Below are positions 10,350-22,584 of a stretch of 64,000 nucleotides of DNA, piece after piece; the stretch's first letter is position 1, and each line of letters starts with the position of its first letter. This DNA comes from Hyperoodon ampullatus (taxonomy: Eukaryota; Chordata; Mammalia; Artiodactyla; Ziphiidae): positions 95,750,942 to 95,814,941 of the forward strand of contig OX457056.1 in assembly GCA_949752795.1 (NCBI GenBank), given 5' to 3'. The position numbers were made by a program, and so were the translations under genes. The notes under the pieces are model-generated. The model had not been told where the DNA came from. It did not search any database and was given only the letters and a program-made list of their open reading frames with translations.

Positions 10350-10839
10350 AAACTCTGCCTGGAACTGTGCATAGCTAAAGTTCTGGCTAGTGTCCTACTG
10401 AGGCCAGAGGGTAAATTTGAAATGAATGTTAATACTTTTCTGAGATACGTAATGTAAATTCTTTGAACAATGGTCATAAAATGGAGATGACTTATTTTGC
10501 TGACTTTCATACAAAAATATTTTCTTAAATTTGTGGGATTTCTAATACCAAATAACATAGACACTTGCTTATAAACACCTTCATATTTGATGTTCAGGAA
10601 CACAAACTGAAATCTGAGCACAGACTCAGGAACAATGCTTAGAGTTGTGTTAGCAGGAATTTCAGATTCAAAAAGAAAGCCATTTACCCCTCAAGGTAGA
10701 TTTCTTATAAATTGATGTGGGTGGACGCTGCTGCCTTTATGTTATTTTGTTCCAAACAGTTGATATCACACCTTAGAAATATTTTATACCAGGGTGCTTT
10801 TCACATAGTTGTGTCAGCATTTGTCAGCCAAGAATAAGA
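10350..10839. other. Unassigned non-coding DNA
   Basis: No gene or repeat recognised. Confidence 0.4.
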
Positions 10840-11058
10840 GTTGACAAAAAATTTTCTGTAAAGGGCCTGAGAGTAAGTACTTTAGACTTTCTGGATCATG
10901 CAGTCTGTCACAACTCATCACTTCTGCCGTTCTAGTGCAAAAGCAGGCAGATTATGTATGAGTCAGCAAATGGACGTGGCTGCATTCCAGCAAAACTTTA
11001 CAGAAACAGGCATCAGGCCATATTTAGACTGTGGACCATAGTTTACTGACCCCTGAAC
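10840..11058 (+). repeat. hAT-Charlie-type DNA transposon relic
   Basis: The motif order 'ttctgtaaagggcc', 'tagactttctgg', 'cttctgccgttctagtg', 'ggacgtggctgcattcca' and 'tagtttactgacccctg' is that of a common mammalian non-autonomous hAT relic. No coding capacity. Exact family name not given. Confidence 0.65.
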
Positions 11059-11564
11059 AAATATGCTGAACAAAAATGGCCAATGCAACCATTGTCATGT
11101 TAGTAACACCAAGAGCAAGCTAGGAGATTTGTTCTGCAGTTCTGTGGTTAATGCTTCTTGCTTTGTTTTTAGTCCTTCTTTAGGTATTCACTACTGCTTA
11201 GGTCTCCACAGCTCCAAATGAATGAACATTCGATAAATTGCTTAGGCAATGTTGGCAAAATAAAAAATTTTTTTCAGCCCTATATATGGTCCCTTCATTC
11301 AAAATCATTTTTCTTTTATCCTGAATCATCTGGTCGATTGTGCCTCTAGGAAGTGTGACATTTAACTTTAGTGTCTGTCACTTGCTGCTGTTCTGCCTCT
11401 GATTACAGGTGCTGGTGAATCTTCTGAAATTATGCAATCTGAAGGTGCTTTTACTGTTTCTCATGCTACAGCCAAGCAAGAAATCTTACATACAAACCCC
11501 ATGATAGGATATCATCCAATCCGTATTTAATTATTGATACTAGGCTTTTAAAAGGCATCCATAA
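11059..11564. other. Unassigned non-coding DNA
   Basis: No gene seen. AT-rich intergenic or intronic sequence. Confidence 0.4.
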
Positions 11565-11654
11565 GCATAAAAAGGAAGTCTTGTTACACTAAAATTAACT
11601 CAAAATGGAATGTGGATTTAAATGTAAAAAGTGAAACTTTAAAATTTTAGAGAA

Positions 11655-11980
11655 GAGCTTCCCTGGTGGTGCAGTGGTTGAGAATCCACCTGCCAATTCA
11701 GGGGACATGGGTTTGAGCCCTGGTCCGGGAAGATTCCACATGCCGTGGAGCACCTAAGCCCATGTGCCACAACTACTGAGCCTGCGTTCTACAGCCCTTG
11801 AGCCACAACTACTGAAGCCCACGTGCCTAGAGCCCTTGCTCTGCAACAAGAGAAGCCACTGCAATGAGAAACTTGCACACCACAATGAAGAGTAGCCCCC
11901 GCTCGCTGCAACTAGAGACAGCCCGCGCACAGCAACGAAGACCCAACGCAGCCAAAAATAAATAAATTAATAAATTAATT
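11655..11980 (+). mobile_element. CHR-type SINE, long form
   Basis: Direct long-form SINE. TSD AAATTTTAGAGAA at 11642-11654 and 11981-11993, inside the old L1. Confidence 0.95.
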
Positions 11981-12848
11981 AAATTTTAGAGAAAAACATA
12001 GGAGAAAATTTCAGAACCTAGGCAAGGAGTTCTTAGACTTGACACAAAAGCATGGTTCATAAAAAGACAAATTGATAAATTGGACTTCATCAAAATTAAA
12101 AACTTTTGTTCTGCAAAAAAAACCCTGTAAAGAGAATGAAAAGACAAACTACAGATTGGGAGAAAATATTTGCAAACCATATATCCAACAATGGACTCGT
12201 ATCTAGAATATGTAAAGAGATCTCAAAACTCCAGAGCAAAAGAACAATCTGATTAGAAAATGGGCAAAAATATGAACAGACATTTCACTGGAAAGGATAT
12301 ACAGATGGCAAATAAACACATGAAAAGAGGTTCAACATCATTAGTCATTAGGAGAATGCAACTTAAAATCACAATGAGTTGTCATTATATATCAGAATAG
12401 CTAGAATAAAAAATATTAGTCACATCAAATGCTGTCAAGGATGTGGAGAAGCCAGATCACTCGTTGGTGGGAAAGTAAAATGGTACAGCTACTCTGAAAT
12501 ATAGTGTGGCAGTTTTTTAAAAAATGAAGCATGCAAGTACCATACAATCCAGCAATAGCATTCTTTGGCATTTATCCCACAGAAATGAAAACTTATTTTT
12601 ACACAAAAATCTGTACATGAATGTTTATAGCAGCTTTATTGCTACTAGCCAAAAGCTGGAAACAACCTAAATATCCTTCATCAGGTGAATAGTTAAACAA
12701 ACTGTGGTACATTCATACCATGGAATACTACTCAACAAAAGGAATTGACAACTGATATAGGTAACAATTTGGATGGATCTCAAGGGCTTTAGGCTGAATT
12801 TTTAAAATCCAGCTTCAAAAAGTTACTTACTGTAGAATATTATTTACA

Positions 12849-13042
12849 TTTGACCCTTGAACAGCTCAGGGGTGCTGACATCCCATACAGTTGAAGTATA
12901 ACTTTACCCACCTTTGTATCCATGGTTCTGCATCCATAGATTCAACCAACCACAGATTGTATAGTACTGTAGTACTTGTTTGAAAAAAATTTGTGTATAA
13001 GCCGACCGATGTAGTTCAAACCCATGTTATTAAAGGGTCAAC
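12849..13042 (+). mobile_element. Tigger-like MITE relic
   Basis: The ends are inverted repeats (TTGACCCTTGAA versus TTAAAGGGTCAA), with TA-rich flanks, splitting the L1 3' UTR. The interior includes 'ccatagattcaaccaacca'. Typical of a short mariner/Tigger-derived non-autonomous element. Confidence 0.7.
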
Positions 13043-13470
13043 TATATATAACATCCTTGAAATGATGAAACTAAAGAGATGATAAACAGATTAGTGGTTG
13101 CCAAGAGCTGAGGTTGGGGGTAGGGGGAAAAATGGCTGTGGCTCTTTCAAAAGTAGCATGAGAGATCCATGTGTTGGAATTGTTCTGTAGATTCATTGGG
13201 TCACAGGAATCTAAAGATGTTATACAATTGCATAGAATTCAGTGCACACACATGCAAATGGGTATGGATAAAACTGGTGAAATCTGAATAAAGTTGGTGG
13301 ATTGTATTAGTGTCAGTTTCAGGTTTTGAAATTGTACCAAAATCATGCAAGATGTTACCACTGGGGCAACCTGCGCAAAAGGTATATGAGAGCTCTCTGT
13401 ATTATTTTTTACAACTGCATACAAATCTATAATTATCTTAAGTTATAAAGCATAAAAAGAAGTGAAGCTC

Positions 13471-13997
13471 TAAAAATTGTGGAATCTGAATAGTAAAGAA
13501 ACATCATCATTAGTTAAATTAACCTGAATATTAACGTTGATCTAGCAAATTGTGGTGGCTTTAACTCTGTGATGAGGATATGTAATTTTATTATTTTCCA
13601 TAAGGAAGGGCAGTTTGTTAAGCATAAAGTAATATGATATAATGTTTAATGTGACTTAATATTTAGACTTTTCTAAGACTTTCAACTAAACAGATTCATA
13701 AATGCATATGAAAACAATCTTTTGTCAAAGTGTATCCTGATTATTTTACAGGACACAATCACCACAAACAAAATGACTGTATGACTTAGAAATAAATAAT
13801 GCTAAAATACCTTAACTTTCCCCCCTGCTTTACACAGAGTATTGTGACATTATGTGTTCTGATGTTTTTGAGTTAGTTTCTGGTTAGCTATATATGCTTC
13901 TGGTTAGCTGGAAAACAGAGAAATATAGCAGTCAAAACTGAGAATTTATCAAAAACATTTTTGCTAGCTTATTACATACATGGTTCTCAGAATTTTT
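13471..13997. other. Unassigned non-coding DNA
   Basis: AT-rich, no gene or clear repeat recognised. Confidence 0.4.
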
Positions 13998-14014
13998 AAA
14001 AAACTAATCATCAG

Positions 14015-14357
14015 GGACTTCCCTGGTGGTGCAGTGGTTAAGAATCTGCCTGCCAATGCAGAGGACACAGGTTCGAGCTCTGGTCCTGAAAGATCCCACA
14101 TGCCGTAGAGCAACTAAGCCTGTGTGCCACAGCTACTGAGCCCACGTGCCACAGCTACTGAGCCCACGTGCCACAACTACTGAAGCCTGTGCGCCTAGAG
14201 CCCGTGCTCCCCAACAAGAGATGCCACCGCAATGAGAAGCCCATGCACCACAACGAGGAGTAGCCCCTGATCGCCACAGCTAGAGAAAGCCTGTGTGCAG
14301 CAGCAAAAACCCAAAGCAGCCAAAAAAAAACCCCAAAAACAAAAACAAAAGACAACA
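14015..14357 (+). mobile_element. CHR-type SINE, long form
   Basis: Direct long-form SINE with a small internal duplication ('ctactgagcccacgtgccac' twice near 14130-14175). Perfect 17-bp TSD AAAAAACTAATCATCAG at 13998-14014 and 14358-14374. Confidence 0.95.
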
Positions 14358-14463
14358 AAAAAACTAATCATCAGTAAAGTTAAATTGTACATCTTTGGAA
14401 AGAATTCTCAAATATTTATGACTTTTACCACAAAGGTACTTTTAGAGTCCCTTCCCCCACTTT

Positions 14464-14813
14464 AAAAAAAAATAAATTTATTTTATTTTTGGCTGTGTTG
14501 GGTCTTCGTTTCTGCGTGCAAGCTTTCTCTAGTTGCGGCAAGCGGGGGCTACTCCTTGTTGTAGTGAGCAGGCTTCTCATTGCAGTGGCTTCTCTTGTTG
14601 CTGAGCACGGGCTCTAGGTGCATAGGCTTCAGTAGTTGTGGTGCGTGGACTCAGTAGTTGTGGCCCACAGGCTCTGGAGCTCAGGCTCAGTAGTTGTGGT
14701 GCAGGGGCTTAGTTGCTCTGCGGCATGTGGGTTCTTCCTGGACCAGGGATTGAACCCGTGTCCCCTGCATTGGCAGGCAGATTCTTAACAACCACACCAC
14801 CAGGGAAGCCCCC
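14464..14813 (-). mobile_element. CHR-type SINE, long form
   Basis: Inverted long-form SINE. The flanks share a CCCCCA-CTT motif that may be a decayed TSD. Confidence 0.92.
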
Positions 14814-16387
14814 CCAACTTATTTTTAAAGTGGGCACTCTGCATGATCACAATTTGCAAATTGCAGAAAAAGAATTTTTTTAAGATAAGTAATTACTTTT
14901 GAATGAAACCATCCCTACTATCCAGAAGGATAAACAATCCTAGAAATGTCACATTCATTTCATGCATTCATCCATTCCACAAATATTTACAAAATATTTA
15001 TATATGCAGTCCTAAGAATCAGACTTAGCAGTGAATAAAACATACATCAGAATCAAAATCTCTGCCCTCTAGGAGCTTACATTCTAGTGATATTACTATA
15101 ATAAAAAAGCCAGTTAAAACAACAACAAAAGACTCTTCAAATATAGTCACAATCAATGTATAACTTACTCCTAATTGATTATCCAAGAACTATGGATCAG
15201 AGAATTTTTTTAAAAATTTAATCAGTGTAGTAAATCAGGCCGTATAAATACCAAAAAATGTATGTTGTCGCTCCTAAGCCCATCTTGGACCAGCATGTTA
15301 TCAAATCTCATCTAAACAGAAGTTACAGAAGCACCAAAGTCACTGTGGAAAATTTTAACTGGCTCCGCTGAATCAAATCCAAACCTTTGCGGGGTTTTGG
15401 AATATACAATTACTTTTCACAAAAATTTTGTTATTTATGTTAACAAATAATGAATTGTTTATTATTATTTTAAATGACTTAATAAATATTTTCTAAATTT
15501 CTTAGTTTTAATTTCTAATAGTATTAAATATTGATAGACACAACAGGAAACACTCTTCAGGATCTTCAATAATTTTTAAAAATATAAAAATTTGATTTTG
15601 GATACCAAAATATTGGAGATCAATTGCCAAATGAAATAAATGCTCTCCCCATTTTATAGTTAGAGTAAATAGGCCCAATAAGATCAGGAAGATGTAAAAG
15701 ACAAGGCTAATTCAATCTTGTTTTCCTTTCTATTCAGCTCTCTGATGGAGGTACTCACTTCATCCTCTGAAACTAACATAAGTAGAATTCTACTATATTA
15801 AGTCAGCTTTGGCAACTTGACATGTGTACTTCTATTGCCTCTGTCATCAAATTTAAATTTTTAAGAAAAATTATCCAAAATATGGAAATAAAGCAAAATA
15901 TTACTATGTGCTTTTGCAAAATCATACTAGAGCATTGTCTAAGAAGCCTGCAAGGGAATCATGAGATTCTAGGAGGTATGATCTTATATGGCTTATTATT
16001 TACTACTGATAGGGTCTAGAGTCTATAAAGTTAGATCTTAATTTGTAGAAGATGTTATAAATGACTTTGTCAGGTAGAAAAGATTATGCCAAAGGCTACT
16101 GTTTTATTGATCTGTCGACAAAAAGCAGTGTTCCATTTAATTTTCATTCTTATTCCAACATTCTTTTTTCCATAGACTGTATATTTACCAGTCTCTTCTC
16201 TTCTCCTTGAACTGGGTTTACCATCCTGCTGGTTCCCTCACTAATGAGTCAAATAAGAGGAGTAAATAAGAGGCCAGTTTGCCTACCATATGGGGAAGGG
16301 AGTGGTTCCAATTTGGGAAGACCAGCATGTGCAAAAAGCTTCATGACTCCTCTAGAGAATTCCAAGAGGTTCAACGTGGCTAAAACT
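14814..16387. other. Mostly unassigned AT-rich DNA with an L2-like scrap
   Basis: An L2-like 3'-end scrap is likely at about 14955-15110 ('cattccacaaatatttac', 'cctctaggagcttacattc'). The rest is AT-rich with no open frame of note and no repeat I can name. Confidence 0.45.
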
Positions 16388-16515
16388 GTGCTTCTCAGAC
16401 TTTGATATGCGTGTGAATCACTTAGATTCAATAAGTCTGGGATAAGGCCCAAGACTCTGTATTTCTACAAGTTCCCAGGTGAAGCTGATGCCATGAACCA
16501 CACTTTAAGTGACAA
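16388..16515 (+). repeat. MER5A-like hAT relic
   Basis: Motifs 'cttctcagactttg', 'gtgtgaatcactta', 'acaagttcccaggtgaagctgatg' and a closing 'accacacttt' match the MER5A type of non-autonomous hAT element. Confidence 0.7.
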
Positions 16516-16767
16516 GGGGCTAGACCAGAGCATAGGTGTATGTGAGAATGTCCAGAGCTGAAGAGGGAAACTGAGGAAGATGAATGTGGATCTAGAATAG
16601 GCTCTCTAATAAAAATAATCATTTTTGACCATCAGCATCAAACAAAAGATTTCTAACTAAGCCCAAGCAGGTAATTCAATCATTTGAAATAATATATCCC
16701 TCCAGCTCCATTTCAGTATGATTACAGAAGTGGGACTAGGCCTAGTAAGTAACTGCATGAAAACTGT

Positions 16768-16888
16768 CCTGTTTTTTTTGTTTTTATTTTTACCCCATGG
16801 CTTATGGGGTCTTAGTTCCCCAACCAGGGATCAAACCTGGGCCCACGGCAGTGAAAGCATCCTAACCATTGGCCCGCCAAGGAATTCC
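16768..16888 (-). mobile_element. Older short tRNA-Glu-type SINE
   Basis: Inverted element of about 120 bp: head 'ggaattccttggcgggccaa' read on the minus strand, B-box-like 'ggtttgatccctggttggg', no long CHR body. More diverged than the CHR copies. Confidence 0.85.
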
Positions 16889-17104
16889 GATTAGTCCTGT
16901 ATTCATGTTCTCCCTCAGCTCTTTGTTTAGTTGGGCTCAGCTGTATTTGGTGATGCCTACTGCCATCTAGTGGAAATGAATTGACATTTTGACTAGTGCT
17001 TGATTTCTATGGTACTTTAATTTTCAAAGTGCTCATTTTATCTTAACGGTAACTTGTGAAGTAGACATTGTTTTCCAGTTTGTTTTAACTTTTTAAAACT
17101 ACGT

Positions 17105-17290
17105 AATATTAATGAGCTTACTGTGACCCAGGCCCTGTACATGAATGATCTTACTTATTCCCTGTATCAATTTCGTGCGATCCGTGGATATTGCCTGTGT
17201 TGTTATTCCATTTACAGATGAGAAAGCTAAGACAGAGAATTTAAGAAACATGCCCAAACTCCAACAGCTAATCAGGATTCAAACCCAGGG
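17105..17290 (-). repeat. MIR SINE
   Basis: Inverted MIR pattern: 'ccatttacagatgagaaagc', 'gaatttaagaaacatgccca', 'caggattcaaacccagg'. Degraded. Confidence 0.65.
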
Positions 17291-17374
17291 GAGGCACACA
17301 TCACTAACATAAACCTTCTCCTCCTTCTCTTCCTCCCCACCCCTCCTCCTCCCTCATCTTCATTATCACAAACC

Positions 17375-17575
17375 ATTGTGATTATGTGCCAGGCATTTTC
17401 CTAAGCCCTTTACAGGTATTATATAATTTAATTCTCACAACCACTCTTATGAGTTAAGTATAATTATTATTCCCACTTCATAGATGAGGAAATCAAGGCA
17501 CAGAGGAGTTAAGCAAGTTATCCAAGGTCACCAGCTAGGAAAAGCATAGCCAGAATTGGAACCCAGAGAATCTTG
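17375..17575 (-). repeat. MIR SINE
   Basis: Clear inverted MIR: 'tgtgccaggcattttcctaa', 'ctttacaggtattat', 'cttcatagatgaggaaatc', 'ggcacagaggagttaagcaa', 'ccaaggtcaccagctagg'. Confidence 0.88.
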
Positions 17576-17671
17576 GGTTTTGTTTTAATACTTTAAAAAA
17601 TTTAAATAAAATTAAAATTTGCTTCTCTGAAGTCTATGAAGTGAATCTTTTCTTCCTCATTTCTTGTTTTC

Positions 17672-18112
17672 CAGATTTATTGAGATATCATTGACATACA
17701 ACATGGTGCAAGTTTAAGTATACAATATGATGATTTGATACACATAATGTATGTGAATGATTACCACAAAAAATTAATTAACATATCCATCACCTCAATC
17801 ACAAATTTTATGTATGTGTGATGAGAACATTAAAAAATCTACTCTCAGCAACTTTCAAATATATAATACAACATTATTAATTCTGTAGTCACCATGCTGT
17901 TCCCCAGAACTTGTTCATCTTATAACTGGAAGTTTGTACCCTTTGGCCAACATCTCCCCATTATCACTACCCATACAGCACCTGTAAATCACCATTCTAT
18001 TCTCTGTTTCTTTGAGTTTGACTTCTTTTTAGATTCCACATGTAAGTGAGATCATACAGTACTTGTCTTTCTTTGACTGACTTATTTCACTTACCATAAT
18101 GCCCTCAAGGGA
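17672..18112 (-). mobile_element. Old L1 3' UTR fragment
   Basis: Inverted L1 3' end: 'ttattgagatatcattgac', 'tatgatgatttgatacac', then 'agattccacatgtaagtgag' and 'tgacttatttcactta'. No coding frame remains. Confidence 0.8.
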
Positions 18113-18468
18113 ACCCCAGGGAGTATTATTCCAGAGCCCCATACTCTCAACCAATAATCAATTTAAGAAATAAAGTTAATTTACTCCTCCTAATTACAAA
18201 ATTAATACATATTTAGAAAAGCAGAAAGAAAAAATCATTCAAAGTTCTGTCTCCCAAACACAATCAAAATTAATGTTTGGTGTCTTACTCCTAGCCATAA
18301 TTCTAAGCTACTTTGATTTTAATATAGTTGTGATCATACTATAAAAACCATTTTGTGTTCTGCTTCTTTTATTTAACATTTTAACTTAGGCATTTCCAAT
18401 ATCCCCAAACTCTTCATAATTGTTACTGTGAATAGGTCCTTTATTAACATTATAACTTGTGTAATGCC
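18113..18468. other. Unassigned AT-rich DNA
   Basis: Possibly an old LINE tail ('accattttgtgttctgcttc'), but too diverged for a firm call. Confidence 0.35.
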
Positions 18469-18640
18469 TTCTGTGGGTCAGGTATTGGTGCAAGGAACTT
18501 CTGTGTATTTATTCCTTTAATCTTTACAACAAACCCCATAGGATAGAGAGTATTTTTAGCCCTATTTTAGATGAGGAAACAGAGGCACAGCTGGTAAGTG
18601 ATACAGCTCAGATATGAACCTCCACAGCGTGTATGCCATC
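18469..18640 (-). repeat. MIR SINE
   Basis: Inverted MIR motifs: 'gtcaggtattggtgcaagg', 'cctttaatctttacaacaa', 'gatgaggaaacagaggcaca'. Confidence 0.75.
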
Positions 18641-18677
18641 ATCTAACTGTGGAAGCAAGGATTTAAATTGTTTATAT

Positions 18678-18885
18678 ATATATTTAAATATTTTATTTAT
18701 TTATTTATTTATTTATTGGGTTGTGCCAGGTCTTAGTTGTGGCTCGCCAGCTCCTTAGTTGTGGCATGCGAACTCTTAGTTGCAGCATGCATGTGGGATC
18801 TAGTTCCCTGACCAGGGACTGAACCCAGGCCCCCTGCATTGGAAGCTCAGAGTCTTAACCACTGTGCCACCAGGGAAGTCCCTAC
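18678..18885 (-). mobile_element. CHR-related SINE
   Basis: Inverted element with tail (ATTT)n and head 'gggacttccctggtggcac' on the minus strand. TSD ATTGTTTATAT at 18667-18677 and 18886-18896. Confidence 0.9.
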
Positions 18886-19089
18886 ATTGTTTATATTTTT
18901 AATCAGTTACTGAAAACCACATGGAGAAGCACTAAGATGGTCTTTAACCATTAAATTGTAAGAAACCTTTATGCAAAAAATACTAATAATGATGGTAATT
19001 AATGTGTTGCTTATTAAACAGATGAATTTTGCATATAATTAGATAAAGCCCAGAAAATAGAGTAGAGTACTAATAGTCGCCATTTAGCA

Positions 19090-19245
19090 AGTGAAAGCTG
19101 TTTACTTTTACATACTTCAATCTTCACTGCAACCCTGAGAAATAGTTAATATTGTTCCCTATTCACGTGATGAGGGAAGGAAGCCAGACAGGGGTAATTT
19201 GCTCAAGATCACAAATCTAATACATGCTGAATTGAGGTTCATACA
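19090..19245 (-). repeat. MIR SINE (degraded)
   Basis: Weak inverted MIR: 'cttcaatcttcactgcaacc', 'ggtaatttgctcaagatcac', 'ctgaattgaggttc'. Confidence 0.5.
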
Positions 19246-19307
19246 GTGATTTTTTTCACTTAAAAAAATTTCTTAAGTTCTCACCTGCAGGCTAAACTCT
19301 AGAGCTG

Positions 19308-19625
19308 CATTGTCCAATACTGTAGCCACTAGCCATGTAGCTATTGAACACTTGAAATGTGGCTAGTGTGAAGTGAGATATGCTGCAAGGGTAAAATACA
19401 CACTGAATTTCAAAAATTTACTACAAAAAAAGGAGCGTAAAACATTTCAGTAATTTTTATATGGGTTACACGTTGAAATTATAACACTTTGGATATATTG
19501 AGTTAAATGAATGATATGATGACAATGAATTTCACTTGTTTCTTTTCACTTTTTAAAATGTGGCTGCTAGAAATTTCAAATTACACACGTGGTACACATT
19601 ATATTTCTATTGCTTAGTGCTGCTA
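19308..19625 (+). repeat. hAT-type non-autonomous DNA transposon relic
   Basis: Contains the widespread motif chain 'tgtccaatactgtagccact', 'agccatgtagctattgaaca', 'cttgaaatgtggctagtg' and an A/T-rich middle, closing with 'aatgtggctgctagaaatt'. Family recognised by pattern, name not given. Confidence 0.65.
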
Positions 19626-19629
19626 TAGA

Positions 19630-20715
19630 CCAGCACCTCTTAAACTTTAGTGTGCAGATGAGTCACTTGGGAATCTGAATTAAAATGCAGATTCTTTTCT
19701 TAAATTTATTTTATTGAAGTATAGTTGATTTACAATGTTGCATTAATTTCTGCTGTACAGCAAAGTGAATCAGTTGTACATATACATACATTCTTTTTTG
19801 TATCCTTTTTCATTATGATTTATCACAGGATATTGAATATAGTTCCCTACCCTATACAGTAGGACCTTGTTGTTTAGCCATTATATATAATAGTTTGCAT
19901 CTGCTAATCCCAAACTCCCAATCCATCCCCACTTGGCAACCACAAGTCTGTTCTCTATGTCTGTGAGTCTGTTTCTGTTTCATAGTTAAGTTCATTTTTG
20001 TCATATTTTAGATTCCACATATAAGTGATATCGTATGGTATTTGTATTTCTCTTTCTGACTTACTTCACTTAGTATGCTAATCTCTAGGTCCGTCCATGT
20101 TGCTGCAAATGGCATTATTTTTTTCTTTTTTATGGCTGAGTGGTAGTAATTCCATTGTATATATGTACCGCATTTTCTTTATCCATTCATCTTTTGATGG
20201 ACATTTAGGTTGTTTCCATGTCTTGGCTATTGTAAATAGTGCTGCAATGAAGAGGGTTCATGGATCTTTTCAAATTATGGTTTTCTCAGGATATATGCCC
20301 AGGAGTGGGTTTGCAGGATCATATGGCAACTCTGTTTCTAGTTTTTCGTGGAACCTCATACTGTTTTCCATAGTGGCTGAACAAATTTACATTCCCACCA
20401 ACAGTGTAGGAGGGTTCCCTTTTCTCCACACTCTTTCCAGCATTTGTTATCTGCAGACTTTTTAATGATGGCCATTCTGACTGGTGTAAGGTGGTACCTC
20501 ACTGCAGTTTTGATTTGCATTTCTCTAATAATTAGTGATGTTGAGAATCTTTTCATGTGCCTTTTGGCCATCTGTATGTCTTCTTTGCAGAAATGTGTAT
20601 TTAGGTCTTTTGCCCCAAAAATACAGATTCTGATGCAGGAAGTCCAGGGTAGGACCTAAGATTCTGCGTTTCTAATGCACTCTCAATGAAACCAATGCTG
20701 CTGGTCCAGGTGGAA
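19630..20715 (+). repeat. MER5A-like relic split by an L1
   Basis: Left half 19630-19695 ('cttaaactttagtgtgcag', 'atgagtcacttgggaatctg') and right half 20617-20715 ('gatgcaggaagtccaggg', 'tctgcgtttctaatgca', 'caatgctgctggtcc') join into one MER5A-like element once the L1 at 19696-20616 is removed. Confidence 0.8.
19682..20630 (-). mobile_element. 5'-truncated L1 in a MER5A
   Basis: Inverted L1 3' UTR plus ORF2 end (minus-strand residues such as [19 protein letters not shown]). Flanked by AAAATGCAGATTCT (19682-19695) and AAAATACAGATTCT (from about 20617), a 14-bp TSD with one change. Confidence 0.9.
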
Positions 20716-21895
20716 CACGTTGAGGAGCAAGGCTCTAGATGGGAGGGAGGCGGGGGAGATCAGCATTAGAACCCTTAGCAACACCTGTGTTTGGGGGACT
20801 AAAGGGAGGCTCCGACGCGGGGAAGGGGAGAGGTGGCCTGAGAAGGTCCTTGCAGAGCCAGGACAGTGTGTTGTTGGGGAGGCCAGGGTGGCAGCATGTC
20901 AAGGTGAAATAATCAACAGCAACGCCTGTGAAGAGACTAATCAGGGTCTTGCTGGTTTGTCGACGAAGAGGCTACTGATGAATGCAGCGAGGACAGTTTC
21001 GGTGAGTAATGAAAACGGAAAGCAGATGTCAGAATGTTGGGGAATAGGACAAGTGGACCTGGTCGCTCTCTCTTTTTCTAGAATGACAGGGAAAAAACAG
21101 TAGCTAAGGCTGATGTCAGGGGCAAGTGAGAGAAAGTGGGATGAGGAGTGTAGTGGATTATGGGGACACTTGTTTGGTTTGATTTTGCAGGGGAGAGACC
21201 TGAGTCTATGACTTATGCAGAAAGGGAAGGGTGTGAGGGAAAAGTTGGCCCAGAGAACATGGGCAACTTCTCTCCGAAGTAAAGGAACGGCCTCACTGAA
21301 TGTCAGCTGTGAGGCCGTGCCAGGAATAAATATGACACAGCCTCTAGCTTCGAGGATCTCACAGTCTTGAGTACTAAGAGACCTGTGTGCCCCTTCCGTG
21401 AAGCCCTGAGAAGGCAGTAAAGCTGGCATGGATTAGTGATGAGCTATCTTTTCTAAATGAAGCCAAATTAAAAAAATATATTTGGTCCCCAATTTTCCTT
21501 ACACTTACATTTAAGCATTTCTTATTTCTCCATCACTGGAGGGTTTCATTTTCAGGCTAAAATTTCACAAACATCACTAGTAGCACCCACTTCAGTGACC
21601 TTGGTGACTTGTGTTTGTATTGTATTTGGTGACAATATCAAGTCTTTGAAGAAATGTTGAGTGAGGTGACACCATATGGGGTTGGCGAAGAGATTAAGAC
21701 ACAGAGGCAGGGAAGAGATTTGGCAACAGAATACAGTCACAGACCAGGGACAACCACAAAAACTCTGTCCCCTTGGAAAATTGTACACTTGGTGGCAGCT
21801 AGAGGAGGCAGGCTGCCCTTTCAGTGGAAGCAGGTGGGAGTTGTGGACTAATGTGGCAATGTGCAGGGCCAGAGTGAGGGGAAGAGAGAGGCCAA
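20716..21895. other. Unassigned non-coding DNA
   Basis: G/A-rich plus-strand sequence with frames of 127 and 162 codons on opposite strands. These frames show no recognisable domain and look like chance. It may include very old LINE relics. Confidence 0.35.
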
Positions 21896-22568
21896 TGCTG
21901 TTGAACAATAATCAATAGCAAGGCTTCATAAAACAAAGAGCTTTATTTGGGGCTTTAGGTATTGCAATTCAGGAGGCACAGATTTGGGTAAAACCAAAAG
22001 AGTGTTGCAAGGAAGAGAAAGAGGGAATTATGAAGTGAAAAACCACTACGTTTTAAAAGTTGTCTGGCAGAAATTATGATTGACTTTGATGCGTGAAGGA
22101 AATATTTGTCCTTAGGGATAGGCTGTCATGCGTTATTTTAGGGTAAGGGTACAGTAAGTATCTTGAGTTTCTGGAATATTGGGCAGATGTTCTGAATGCC
22201 TGCATTAATATTCCATCTGAGCTGAAATGTGCATAAGTCTTACTTCCTGAATGGTTTCCTGGCTCCATTTTTAATTTTTATTTTTAAAATATTTATTTAT
22301 TTATTTGGCTGCACCTGGTCTTCGCTGTGGCACATGGAATCTTCCTTGCCACATGCAAATCTTTGTTGCCACGTGTGAGATCTTCGTTGCCGCATGCAGG
22401 ATCTTTAGTTGTGGCATGTGAGATCTAATTCCCTGACCAGGGATCAAACCTGGGCCCCCTGCATTGGGAGCGTGGAATCTTAGCTACTGAACCACCAGCG
22501 AAGTCCCTCCTGGCTCCGTTTTAGAGAACTCTCTTAGCAGTACCGACTCCATTTTTTTTTTCCTTTCA
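21896..22568 (-). mobile_element. ERV 3' LTR (with SINE insert)
   Basis: On the minus strand it starts TGAAAGG after a purine tract and ends near ...TTGTTCAACAGCA. The polyadenylation signal appears as 'agagctttatttgggg' on the plus strand. Aligns along its length with 42029-42639. SINE inserted at 22272-22507. Confidence 0.85.
22272..22507 (-). mobile_element. CHR-related SINE in ERV LTR
   Basis: Inverted SINE with TSD TCCTGGCTCCATTTT at 22257-22271 and 22508-22522 (one mismatch). Younger than the ERV. Confidence 0.92.
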
Positions 22569-22584
22569 TATTTCCCCCCTTTTG
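22569..22584 (-). other. ERV polypurine tract
   Basis: The minus strand reads AAAAGGGGGGAAATA directly before the 3' LTR start, as expected for the plus-strand primer of retroviral reverse transcription. Confidence 0.85.

Larger units (their letters stand above)
11565..13470 (+). mobile_element. Old L1 3' half
   Basis: Plus-strand L1: ORF2 C-terminal region (from 'aactcaaaatggaatgtgg', 'gggagaaaatatttgcaaacc', 'gaacagacatttcactgg' onwards) then 3' UTR ('gattagtggttgccaagagc'). Stops and frameshifts break every frame. It is interrupted by the SINE at 11655-11980 and a DNA-transposon relic at 12849-13042. More diverged than the other L1s here. Confidence 0.85.

Noticed and set aside
20720..21429. 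Frames of 127 and 162 codons on opposite strands
   Set aside because: They overlap, have no recognisable domain and lack splice or promoter context.
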